Of a stretch of DNA of 64,000 nt, positions 26,859 to 34,283 are shown one piece after another. The position numbers were made by a program, and so were the translations under genes. The notes beneath the pieces were generated by a model. The model searched no databases and was not told where the DNA came from. It saw nothing but the letters and a program-made list of their open reading frames with translations. Location: positions 2,603,001-2,667,000 of the forward strand of contig NC_020291.1 of the NCBI RefSeq assembly GCF_000340885.1. Direction: 5' to 3'. Source of the DNA: Clostridium saccharoperbutylacetonicum N1-4(HMT) (GTDB lineage: Bacteria > Bacillota > Clostridia > Clostridiales > Clostridiaceae). Position 1 is the first letter of the stretch. Every line of letters starts with the position of its first letter.

Positions 26859-27479
26859 TTGATTAAAGATATAATTTGGGATTTTGACGGGATATTATTT
26901 GATACATATCCAGGAACGGTTAATGCATTTATATTGGCTCTAAAAGATAGTGGTATAGAAGAAACAAGTGAAAATGTATTAAATTGCCTTAAAATATCTG
27001 ACAGTTATGCAGTTACATATTTTAAAAAGCTATATGATTTAGATGAGGCTTTCAATGATAAATATAATGCTTATAAAAAAGATATAAAGCCAGAAATGAT
27101 TAGACCATTTCAATTTGCAAAGGAAGTATGTCGGCAGTTTACAGCGTTAGGTGGAAGGAACTATATTATTACACATAGGGGTGAATCAACCTTAAAATTC
27201 CTTGAGCATTACAGTATGAGAAAACATTTTACAGAAATAGTTACAAAACAGTATGGTTTTAAACGAAAACCTGACCCTGAAGCATTCATATATCTAATTG
27301 AAAAGTATAAGATTAATAAAAGTTCAGCAATGGTAATTGGTGATAGAGAATGTGAAATTTTAGGCGGAAAATCAGCAGGAATTAGTACATGTTTATATAA
27401 TACTAATAATGTAAAGATTAGTACAGAGCCTGATTTTTATATAGAATCTCTGGAAGAAATAATTAATATAATAGACTAA
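26859..27479 (+). CDS. HAD-superfamily phosphatase (phosphoglycolate phosphatase-like)
   Basis: A 206-residue HAD hydrolase. Motif I is WDFDGILFDT (Asp nucleophile and the +2 Asp), motif II is YIITHRG, motif III lysine lies in FKRKPDPEAF, and motif IV is VIGDRECEILGGKSAG. The helical cap lies at residues 15-80, subfamily IA. The start is a TTG at 26859 with GGGGA about 11 bases upstream; no nearer ATG exists. Substrate unknown. It ends before a strong terminator that isolates it from the downstream operon. Confidence 0.85.
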   Translation: MIKDIIWDFDGILFDTYPGTVNAFILALKDSGIEETSENVLNCLKISDSYAVTYFKKLYDLDEAFNDKYNAYKKDIKPEMIRPFQFAKEVCRQFTALGGRNYIITHRGESTLKFLEHYSMRKHFTEIVTKQYGFKRKPDPEAFIYLIEKYKINKSSAMVIGDRECEILGGKSAGISTCLYNTNNVKISTEPDFYIESLEEIINIID

Positions 27480-27559
27480 GTTGATATGTGATATTTGACT
27501 TATGAATATAATGGAACCAAACATGAAACTAAGTTAAGCAACAAAATTTAAATAAGTTT

Positions 27560-27603
27560 AAAGGCGATAAACATTTACAAACTAGATGTTTATCGCTTTA
27601 TTG
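27560..27603 (+). terminator. Terminator after the HAD gene
   Basis: AAGGCGATAAACAT (27561-27574) pairs with ATGTTTATCGCTTT (27586-27599) with one G-T pair, then TTTATTGTGTT. Confidence 0.85.
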
Positions 27604-27707
27604 TGTTATGTCGGTTTATGAGGAGTGGAGTTTGGTTTTAACAAAAATAAAAAATTGATTTAAAATAAAGGATGAAATTGATCGGTTATGTTAAAAATTA
27701 TGTCAAT

Positions 27708-27736
27708 TTGAATATAAATGTATATTATGGTAGAAT
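27708..27736 (+). promoter_or_regulatory. Promoter of the type VII-like toxin operon
   Basis: TTGAAT (27708-27713), a 17-bp spacer ending in ATGG, and TAGAAT (27731-27736). Predicted transcripts start near 27743, about 54 bases before the first gene. No other good promoter was seen until the terminator at 34171-34221. Confidence 0.65.
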
Positions 27737-27796
27737 AATGGTTGCGGGATTTGTTATACCTAAAAAATGTAAATTGAAAAATAGGGGAAGTATTAT

Positions 27797-28105
27797 ATGT
27801 GGGGAGAAGAAGGAACAATTAAATTTGATTACGATTCTGTTCAGAAAGCATACACAACTATGCATAAAATTTATGATGAAGCAGCTAAAGTTTTAGAAAA
27901 ATTAGTGCAAGATAGTAAAAATGCTGAGGAAAAAATGAAAGGTCAATATAGAGGTGCTTATAGTGATAAAAGTGAAGATATTTTCAAAGAATTAAAAAAG
28001 AGTATTGAAAATATAAACAAGCTTAGTAAAAAAGTTGAAGAGACCTCTAAAGACTTTTTAAAGCAGGATATGATTTTAGCAGATTTATATGGAAAATCTG
28101 AGTAA
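27797..28105 (+). CDS. WXG100-like small helical protein, first gene of toxin operon
   Basis: A 102-residue protein predicted as a two-helix hairpin: FDYDSVQKAYTTMHKIYDEAAKVLEKLVQDSKNAEEKM, a turn at GQYRGAYSDKSE, then FKELKKSIENINKLSKKVEETSK. Size and layout fit ESAT-6/WXG100-type partners of type VII secretion (the YwqI/DUF5344-like group is the closest I can suggest), though the exact W-x-G is replaced by Y-R-G. RBS AGGGGAAG fits ATG 27797. It begins a run of closely spaced genes (gap 12 bp to the next). A chaperone or targeting role for the large protein at 28808 is inferred. Confidence 0.65.
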   Translation: MWGEEGTIKFDYDSVQKAYTTMHKIYDEAAKVLEKLVQDSKNAEEKMKGQYRGAYSDKSEDIFKELKKSIENINKLSKKVEETSKDFLKQDMILADLYGKSE

Positions 28106-28117
28106 GGAGAATCGTTT

Positions 28118-28468
28118 ATGTCAGATCATCATAAGGAGAGAATACGAAGAGAAATTCGTGAGTGTAGAGCAGAAATAGAAAAATATTCTGAATATGAATA
28201 TGAAATGAGATGCGCAGAAGATTACTGTAAACAAGCAGGAAATGGAATAAGCTTATTAATGAATGAACAATATGAAAATGTTAAGATGCATTGTATTGAA
28301 GCAATTGGTGAAGAGGATGATTTACTAAGTGCATTAAAGGTTAAGCACAGTAATTTGCATGATATAAATTTAATGCTTTTGGAAGATATACAAGATGGAA
28401 TACGTGGTATTCAAGAAAAAATAGAAGAACTTAGGGAACGAATCCAAATGTTATTGGGAGAGTTATAG
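28118..28468 (+). CDS. Coiled-coil protein (DUF5082/YwqH-like)
   Basis: A 116-residue almost fully helical protein (RIRREIRECRAEIEKYSEYE ... LMLLEDIQDGIRGIQEKIEELRERIQ). It has the length and charge pattern of the YwqH/DUF5082 coiled-coil proteins found beside LXG toxins in Bacillus and Clostridium. No catalytic motif and no signal peptide. AAGGAG precedes the ATG; it is 12 bp after its left neighbour and 14 bp before its right one. Membership in the family is my estimate and needs a profile search. Confidence 0.6.
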   Translation: MSDHHKERIRREIRECRAEIEKYSEYEYEMRCAEDYCKQAGNGISLLMNEQYENVKMHCIEAIGEEDDLLSALKVKHSNLHDINLMLLEDIQDGIRGIQEKIEELRERIQMLLGEL

Positions 28469-28482
28469 AAGGAGTTAATATT

Positions 28483-28803
28483 ATGGCAGGAATTTTAAGC
28501 AGTAATTTTTATATTGATAATTCATCATTAGATAGCCTTAAAGATAGCTATAATACTTCAATAAAAAGTTTAACTGATTTGTATTTTGATTTTGAAAATG
28601 AGGTAAACAATTTAGAAAGTAATGAGTTATGGAAAGGTGAAAGTTTCGATAAATTTAAAGAGAACTTTGATAGCTGGAAGATGGAGTATTTAAAAAGTTT
28701 AAGCGAAGTAGTTGAATTGAAGGAATTTATAGAAGAGGTAAAGGCAACTTCTGAAGCATTAATTAATCAAAGGGACAATTTGAAAACTTCATTGGAGGTA
28801 TAA
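28483..28803 (+). CDS. WXG100-family-like protein
   Basis: A 106-residue helical hairpin with a recognisable W-x-G turn: ESNELWKGESFDKFKENFDSW. The helix before it (SLDSLKDSYNTSIKSLTDLYFDFENEV) and after it (KSLSEVVELKEFIEEVKATSEAL) are of equal length, as in ESX/WXG100 proteins exported by type VII secretion. AAGGAG precedes the ATG. Only 4 bp separate it from the large toxin-like gene, so it is the likely secretion partner of that protein. Confidence 0.72.
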   Translation: MAGILSSNFYIDNSSLDSLKDSYNTSIKSLTDLYFDFENEVNNLESNELWKGESFDKFKENFDSWKMEYLKSLSEVVELKEFIEEVKATSEALINQRDNLKTSLEV

Positions 28804-28807
28804 ATAT

Positions 28808-30091
28808 ATGTCAAGAGACGTTTTTATGGCTAATTACAGTGAGTGTAGGGATACAAATAGAGAAATTGAAAGTAATCTTAATTATATTGAAGAGATTCTA
28901 GCAAGGTTAAGAAAAATGGACAATTGTGTTCAAAAAGTAAATGTGCCATCAAATGTATGGAATAGTGGAAATTATGAAAGTGATTATTCAACAATCAAAA
29001 GATACTTAAATGATGAAACCACAAGGTATAATAATTTTCATAAAGCATTTGATGAATTTCATATACCACTTGAAAAGATAGATGCAGGTTTAAAATCAAG
29101 GTTAGAAAATTCGCTGAATTTTATAGAAGAAAATAAGGAATATGGAATTTATGTATCTGTTATTAAGGGAAGCCAGATAGATGAGCTAGAAAATGGTATT
29201 TATAATGAACTTATAAGTAAAAATGTAAATGAAAAAGATGCAATAAAGCTTGCGTCTCTTGCAAATGAAGAGTCGCAAACTTTATTGAAAAAATTGTTAG
29301 CACTAGATGAAAGTGAACTGCAAAGTAAAATAGATGAAATAAAGCATAAAACAAAACAAAGTCCAAGTGAATTAGTACTTTTAGATATTTTAAGCTTAAA
29401 TCAGCCAAATACTTATAGTGATACATTAAAAGATTTAGCAAAAGAATTTGCTAGAGGAGGATTTACAGGAGTTCTGCAGAGCGGTATGCTTGGGAAAGCT
29501 CTTGATAAATATAATCTTGATATAAAATCCTTATCAGGAGAAATTAATAAACTTGATAGGGAGATTATTTCGAGTCAGTTGGGGGCAAAAAAGATTAATC
29601 TTAAAACTGAAGCTATGAATCAGTTAAAGGCAATTAGAGATTCTAAATTATCAAAAGTAAGTAAATTTGAAACAACAATAGGAAATATGGCTACAATTAG
29701 CAAATGGTTAGGAAAAGCTAGTACAGCGTATAATATTGGAAAAATAGGTTACACAGAGTGGAAGAATGTTACTGAAAATGGCGCTGAATTTAATGATGCT
29801 GTTGTTGATGCAGGTATTGAATGGGGAGGTGTGATGGCAAGTACTGCAGGTGGAGCATTAGCAACTGCTAAAGCTGGAGCAGTATTAGGTACAGATGTCT
29901 GTCCAGTTGTAGGAACTGCAGTAGGATTAGGAGCAGGATTTTTAGGTGGAGCATTAGCAGGATTTGGTTATGGCGTGGTTATAAAACCAATTGCAACGAA
30001 AACATATAAAGATGCTATAAAACCATCAAGAGAATGGTTAGCTGGTAAAGAAAATGATGTTAAAGATTGGTGGGATTCATTATGGTGGTAA
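28808..30091 (+). CDS. Candidate type VII-secreted toxin with glycine-zipper-like C-terminus
   Basis: A 427-residue protein. Residues 1-110 are helical like an LXG/WXG-type targeting region (NREIESNLNYIEEILARLRK ... VWNSGNYESDY). Residues 110-330 are a helical middle. Residues 335-398 are glycine- and alanine-rich and hydrophobic (STAGGALATAKAGAVLG, VGTAVGLGAGFLGGALAGF), like the glycine-zipper region of membrane-damaging LXG effectors such as TelE. The tail ends in KDWWDSLWW. No nuclease, NADase or lipase motif is visible, so pore formation is the best inference. Its last codons contain the start of the first membrane gene (overlap 10 bp). No signal peptide. Confidence 0.65.
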   Translation: MSRDVFMANYSECRDTNREIESNLNYIEEILARLRKMDNCVQKVNVPSNVWNSGNYESDYSTIKRYLNDETTRYNNFHKAFDEFHIPLEKIDAGLKSRLENSLNFIEENKEYGIYVSVIKGSQIDELENGIYNELISKNVNEKDAIKLASLANEESQTLLKKLLALDESELQSKIDEIKHKTKQSPSELVLLDILSLNQPNTYSDTLKDLAKEFARGGFTGVLQSGMLGKALDKYNLDIKSLSGEINKLDREIISSQLGAKKINLKTEAMNQLKAIRDSKLSKVSKFETTIGNMATISKWLGKASTAYNIGKIGYTEWKNVTENGAEFNDAVVDAGIEWGGVMASTAGGALATAKAGAVLGTDVCPVVGTAVGLGAGFLGGALAGFGYGVVIKPIATKTYKDAIKPSREWLAGKENDVKDWWDSLWW

Positions 30092-30813
30092 AAAGTATTT
30101 TCGAAGAAGTGGATTATCCAAGCGATAAGAAAAGCTTAGAGCATATTATAAAAGAATATGATAAAAGGTTAGAATATAAAATTGGACTGCCAATTTCCAA
30201 AAAACCAAACTATTTATTTCATATATTTAGTATTATAAATTTATTTTATATTATAAAATGTTCAAGTATCTCCATTTTTATAAGGCTTTTATATATGATG
30301 CCATTATTTCTAAGTGTAATTTATTCTATTATTTTATTCAATAAAGTGAAAAAAGATAATTATAATGATGAGAAGTTATTTTATAAGTTAATTAATTTTG
30401 ATATTATTCATATTTTTATTTATATATATAGTGGAATATTCATGTATGAAACAGTTGTATTTAGAAAGTGGACTAGTCAAGAATATTTAATGTCATTTAT
30501 GATTTTAATTATATTGGCAACATTATCGTCTATAATTGCAAGAATAGAAGCGCCTAAAAGATTTCTTAATAATTATAAAAATAACAAGAGAGAATTATTT
30601 ACAGCTTACTCTGCTATAATTCCGATAGTACAAGTATTAGTAGGGGTAACGTACTTTAATAGACCTTATTATTTATTATTAATAGCATCAAGTATTTTTG
30701 TTGTAGTGATATCTGGAGTTATGACATATATACTGTTTATTTATAATCAGTACGACAAAATACAGGAACTTAAAAAAGAAATTAATTATATACCGAATCA
30801 CAAAAGGAGATAG
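30082..30813 (+). CDS. Membrane protein, candidate immunity protein copy 1
   Basis: A 243-residue protein with about six hydrophobic segments (roughly 45-65, 68-88, 110-130, 140-160, 180-200, 203-225). The cytoplasmic N-terminus is VVKSIFEEVDYPSDKKSLEHII; the C-terminus YDKIQELKKEINYIP is shared with the next two genes. The ATG at 30082 lies inside the toxin gene, 8 bp before its TAA, with GGTGGGA as ribosome site, so toxin and membrane protein are translationally coupled. This coupling and the membrane location fit immunity against a membrane-acting toxin. Function is inferred from context; I recognise no family. Confidence 0.7.
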   Translation: MVVKSIFEEVDYPSDKKSLEHIIKEYDKRLEYKIGLPISKKPNYLFHIFSIINLFYIIKCSSISIFIRLLYMMPLFLSVIYSIILFNKVKKDNYNDEKLFYKLINFDIIHIFIYIYSGIFMYETVVFRKWTSQEYLMSFMILIILATLSSIIARIEAPKRFLNNYKNNKRELFTAYSAIIPIVQVLVGVTYFNRPYYLLLIASSIFVVVISGVMTYILFIYNQYDKIQELKKEINYIPNHKRR

Positions 30814-30848
30814 TAAAAAAATGATTTGGGAGAGTGATAGGATTCATT

Positions 30849-31592
30849 ATGGTGGTAAGGAGTATTTTTCCCAAAATTAATTATCCTAATGATAAAAATA
30901 GTATTAAGCATATTATTACTGAATATGAAAAGGTACTAGAATACAAACTCGATGACAAATCTGTTGATAAAAAATTAATGTTTATAATATATTTTTTCAT
31001 TATTGTAATCACTATATTTTTATTCAAAAGTAAATTGATTCCAGCAAGTATATCAGTAATATACTCCATACCTTCTATTTCAGCCATAATTTATGATGCT
31101 GAATTGAGAAGAAGAATTAAAAAATGTAGCACTGAAGATACAAAAATTTTATTTAAATCATTAATTTCATTTTTAGCACTAACATGGTTGTTATTATATA
31201 TTGGAGTTGCATTATATGAGGCCTTATTATTTAATAAATGGACATATAAGGAATATTGGATTTCATTAGGTATTTTATCTATTTCTTCAGGATTAATTTT
31301 TATTTATGTAAGAATGAAAGTGACAAAAAAATTTATTAAAAAGTATCAATATGGAAACAATAAATTTTTCACAATGAATTCAGTTGTAATTTCAATAATT
31401 GAGTTTTTGATTTGTATAGCATATTTTAGAAAACCATATTTATTGCTATTAATTACTACCTATATATTTCTTCCAGTATATTTAGGAGCTATTGTTAATA
31501 TCATTTTCGAATATTTGCAATACGATAAAATACAAGAGTTAAAAAAAGAAATTAATTATATACCAAGTCACAAAAAAGTTAGAAAAAAATGA
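30849..31592 (+). CDS. Membrane protein, candidate immunity protein copy 2
   Basis: A 247-residue paralogue of the preceding gene with the same six-segment layout, N-terminal NYPNDKNSIKHIITEYEKVLEY and the C-terminal YDKIQELKKEINYIP block. The 18 bases around its start, GATTCATTATGGTGGTAA (30841-30858), equal those around copy 1's start, where they also encode the toxin's last residues. An upstream GTG at 30834 is in frame but poorly placed, so ATG 30849 is chosen by homology. Divergence in the middle of the protein suggests different specificity. Confidence 0.68.
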   Translation: MVVRSIFPKINYPNDKNSIKHIITEYEKVLEYKLDDKSVDKKLMFIIYFFIIVITIFLFKSKLIPASISVIYSIPSISAIIYDAELRRRIKKCSTEDTKILFKSLISFLALTWLLLYIGVALYEALLFNKWTYKEYWISLGILSISSGLIFIYVRMKVTKKFIKKYQYGNNKFFTMNSVVISIIEFLICIAYFRKPYLLLLITTYIFLPVYLGAIVNIIFEYLQYDKIQELKKEINYIPSHKKVRKK

Positions 31593-31616
31593 TTTGCGAG
31601 AGTGATGAGATTCATT

Positions 31617-32357
31617 ATGGTGGTAAAGAATATTTTCCCAAAAGTTAATTATCCAGATGATAAAAATGATATTAAACATATTATAAAGGAATATGATAAA
31701 GTTCTAGAATATAAGTTATATGGATCAGTGTTAAAAAATCAAAAATCTGGAGGATATATTATACAATTAATTGTGGCAATGGCTATAATTTATATTTTTA
31801 AGTGTTCCTGGATCTCTTTTTGGATAAGATCTTTGTATTTTATTCCTTTGATTATTTCAATTGTATATAATATTTGGATAGCTATAAAAGCTAAGAAGAA
31901 CAATTTTAATGAAGAAAAAATGTTATATAAATTTAAAATGTCTGAAATAATATTGATAATTGCATTAATTTACGGAGGAACATTTTGTTATGAGACAGTG
32001 ATATTTGATAAATGGGATAATAAAAATTACTTTGTCTATTTTAGTATATTAGTTTTATTTTCATTATTAACTTTTATGAAATTTAGAGTAGAGGCACCAA
32101 AAAAGTTTATTAAGCAATATCAATATACAGATAATAAAATTAATTCATATAATATGATAATAATTCCAATCGTGCAATTATTAGTGAGTATAGCATATTT
32201 TGAAAAACCGTATTTTTTACTTTTAATAGGATCTTCTGTTTTTTTAGTGTTTTTTTTAGGAGTGATTTCATATACAGTTTTTGAATATGAACAGTATGAT
32301 AAAATACAGGAATTAAAAAAAGAAATTAATTATATACCTAAGGAGAGAAAGAAATGA
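31617..32357 (+). CDS. Membrane protein, candidate immunity protein copy 3
   Basis: A 246-residue paralogue with the same fold pattern: NYPDDKNDIKHIIKEYDKVLEY at the N-terminus, about six membrane segments, FRVEAPKKFIKQYQY in the middle loop (also in copy 1 as RIEAPKRF) and the C-terminal YDKIQELKKEINYIP. It again carries GATTCATTATGGTGGTAA at its start (31609-31626). In-frame GTG and ATG codons at 31602 and 31605 are less consistent with the paralogues. Its stop overlaps the start of the DUF4176-like gene by 4 bp, so translation is coupled. Confidence 0.68.
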   Translation: MVVKNIFPKVNYPDDKNDIKHIIKEYDKVLEYKLYGSVLKNQKSGGYIIQLIVAMAIIYIFKCSWISFWIRSLYFIPLIISIVYNIWIAIKAKKNNFNEEKMLYKFKMSEIILIIALIYGGTFCYETVIFDKWDNKNYFVYFSILVLFSLLTFMKFRVEAPKKFIKQYQYTDNKINSYNMIIIPIVQLLVSIAYFEKPYFLLLIGSSVFLVFFLGVISYTVFEYEQYDKIQELKKEINYIPKERKK

Positions 32358-32629
32358 ATAGATTGTTACCAGTAGGCAGTGTAGTAATGCTGGATTTAGA
32401 TATAAAAGAAAAAGTAATGATTATAGGGCGACTTATGAAAATGACAGAAGAGGATGGTACAATTTGGGATTATTGTGGATGTATAATTCCCCAGGGATTA
32501 CAAAACCCTGAACAAATTAGGCTATTTAATCACAAAGATATAAGAAGGCTTCTTTTTGTTGGATATCAGGATGAAGAAGAATTAGGATATTCACTAGCAC
32601 TTTCAGAAGAGAAAGAAAAGAATAAATAG
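32354..32629 (+). CDS. DUF4176-like protein
   Basis: A 91-residue protein with the DUF4176 pattern: LLPVGSVVMLDLDIKEKVMIIGRLMK at the start, WDYCGCIIPQGLQNPEQI, then LFNHKDIRRLLFVGYQDEEE. DUF4176 proteins occur in type VII secretion loci, and one (LapA2) forms a complex with the LXG effector TelA and helps target it for export. Its presence is therefore strong contextual support that the operon encodes a type VII effector. The ATG overlaps the preceding stop (ATGA-type junction). Position after three membrane genes, away from the effector, is unusual. Confidence 0.75.
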   Translation: MNRLLPVGSVVMLDLDIKEKVMIIGRLMKMTEEDGTIWDYCGCIIPQGLQNPEQIRLFNHKDIRRLLFVGYQDEEELGYSLALSEEKEKNK

Positions 32630-32704
32630 AAGTATGTAATTTGTAACAAAGCATTATACTAAAACTAGGATTTGCATTAATAGAGGAATGCAGGTACTAA
32701 TATT

Positions 32705-33415
32705 ATGAAGAAAATAGTGATAATAAGTTTTTTAACAATAAGTTTATTTTTAAATGGGTGCAGTTCATTTTCTCAAAAACCATCTAGTAATTTAAAGGAA
32801 AATACGGAAAGTGTTTCAGAAGAAAATAATAAAAAAGAATTAAAGTTAAAAGGGATGGTAGTAGAACGGACAGAAGATGAATTTGTATTTGCGGCTATAT
32901 CTGAGTCGGGTATGAATACATATATGTTTAAATCACCTGAAGATGATAAAAGAAGATTAAGTAAACTAAGAAAAGGAGATGAGATAATCGTAGAATGGAC
33001 TGTTGATGGAACTAGTACAGAAGGGAAAATTACATTTTATCTGAAAAAACTTGAAATAGACACGAAAAAATCATATAAAAATGAAGAGGAGTCAGAAAAA
33101 TATAGACAAGAAAGTCTAGTAGCATATGCTGATTTAATAAAAGAAATAGAAGATGAATATCAAAATATTAAAGTTAGTTATATAGTAGGGAAAAATCAGA
33201 AAAAGATTATGTCAATTGAAATGCAGCAACTTTTAAATCAGGAGTTGACATTAGAAGAAATCGAAAAATTAACAGTTGAAAAGGAAATTAGACTTAAAGA
33301 TGATAATATACATATAATACTAATATCTGTTAAAGAAAAAGATAAAGATGTTAGAATTATCTCGTTTTCATTAGAAAATGGGATATATGTTAAGATATTG
33401 GATCAATTTACATAG
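32705..33415 (+). CDS. Predicted lipoprotein of the toxin operon
   Basis: A 236-residue protein with a lipoprotein signal (MKKIVIISFLTISLFLNGC, lipobox L-N-G-C, Cys19). After a Ser/Lys/Glu-rich linker a beta-rich segment follows (KGMVVERTEDEFVFAA ... GMNTYMFKSPEDD ... KGDEIIVEWTVDG), similar in shape to an OB-like fold, then charged helices. I recognise no family. Being outside the membrane, it could bind toxin or shield the cell, but this is inference. It is placed between membrane copies 3 and 4; the 75-bp gap upstream has no terminator. Confidence 0.65.
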   Translation: MKKIVIISFLTISLFLNGCSSFSQKPSSNLKENTESVSEENNKKELKLKGMVVERTEDEFVFAAISESGMNTYMFKSPEDDKRRLSKLRKGDEIIVEWTVDGTSTEGKITFYLKKLEIDTKKSYKNEEESEKYRQESLVAYADLIKEIEDEYQNIKVSYIVGKNQKKIMSIEMQQLLNQELTLEEIEKLTVEKEIRLKDDNIHIILISVKEKDKDVRIISFSLENGIYVKILDQFT

Positions 33416-33466
33416 AGTTACTAAAGCTAGAAGATTTTTTATGTAAATTACAAAAGAGGATAAAGA

Positions 33467-34195
33467 ATGGGTGAGATTATGTTAATAAAGCATGTTTTTC
33501 AAAAAGTGGATTATCCAAGAGATAGAAAAAGTATAGAACATATTATAAAAGAATATGATAAAAATTTAAATCATTTATTAGTGGTAAAAGAATCAAATAA
33601 GCTAGGAAAATATGTGTTATATATTATGAGTATTTTAATAATATTTTATGTTTTCAATTGTTCATGGGTTTCAATTTTTGTTAGACTTCTATATATAATC
33701 CCTTGTGCATTAATAATAATTTGTAATTCAATTTTGATTTTACAAATAAAAAAACATAAAGGAAATAAAAAACTTCAATATAAATATAAAGTTTTCGAGC
33801 TTATATTTATTAGCATGTTTATTTATATTGGTACATTTTTTATTGAAAGTATTCTTTTTAGTAGAAAATGGGGAGATGAAAATTATTTGGAGTGGTTCTA
33901 TGTTTTAGTAATATTATGTATAGTAACTTTTTTAATGGCAAGGGTTAATGCTCCTAAAAAATTTATAAAAAAGTTTCAATATCAAGAAAATAAATTATAT
34001 ACTCCAAGTTCGATTTTGACAAGTATTACATCGTTACTTATTTGTATATCATATTATAATAAACCATATTATCTTGTATTAATAGTTTCGTATATTATTT
34101 TGATTTTAATGTCTGGCTTAGTAACGTATATCTTTTTTGTTTATAGACAATATGACAACATCCAGAAACTAAAAAATGCTGATTACAAATTTTAA
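33467..34195 (+). CDS. Membrane protein, candidate immunity protein copy 4 (diverged)
   Basis: A 242-residue paralogue of copies 1-3 (VDYPRDRKSIEHIIKEYDKNL; middle loop RVNAPKKFIKKFQYQ; six membrane segments). Its C-terminus departs: YDNIQKLKNADYKF replaces YDKIQELKKEINYIP, because the operon terminator begins inside its last codons. The shared GATTCATTATGGTGGTAA start block is lost. ATG 33467 has AAGAGGA before it; ATG 33479 aligns with the paralogues, so the start is uncertain by four codons. It is separated from the other copies by DUF4176 and lipoprotein genes. Confidence 0.65.
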   Translation: MGEIMLIKHVFQKVDYPRDRKSIEHIIKEYDKNLNHLLVVKESNKLGKYVLYIMSILIIFYVFNCSWVSIFVRLLYIIPCALIIICNSILILQIKKHKGNKKLQYKYKVFELIFISMFIYIGTFFIESILFSRKWGDENYLEWFYVLVILCIVTFLMARVNAPKKFIKKFQYQENKLYTPSSILTSITSLLICISYYNKPYYLVLIVSYIILILMSGLVTYIFFVYRQYDNIQKLKNADYKF

Positions 34196-34221
34196 AGTTT
34201 ATTTGTAAGCAGCATTTTTTA
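34171..34221. terminator. Bidirectional terminator of toxin operon and sigma gene
   Basis: A 19-bp stem with one mismatch (34171-34189 with 34202-34220; core TGCTG-TTACAAA / TTTGTAA-CAGCA) is flanked by A-run and T-run, so it can end both convergent transcripts. Its left arm lies inside the end of membrane copy 4. Confidence 0.9.
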
Positions 34222-34283
34222 TGAACACATAATAAGGTATTGTAAGACTTGTTTGTATCAAGATAACCATTAATCTAATAAAA

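Noticed and set aside
27672..27896. 74-codon frame before the toxin operon
   Set aside because: It overlaps the promoter and the first WXG-like gene in another frame, with no ribosome site.
30821..30880. Short frame beginning MIWESDRIHYGGKEYF before membrane copy 2, with a like frame before copy 3
   Set aside because: Similarity follows from the duplicated DNA around the start site; it lacks its own ribosome site and ends inside the membrane gene.
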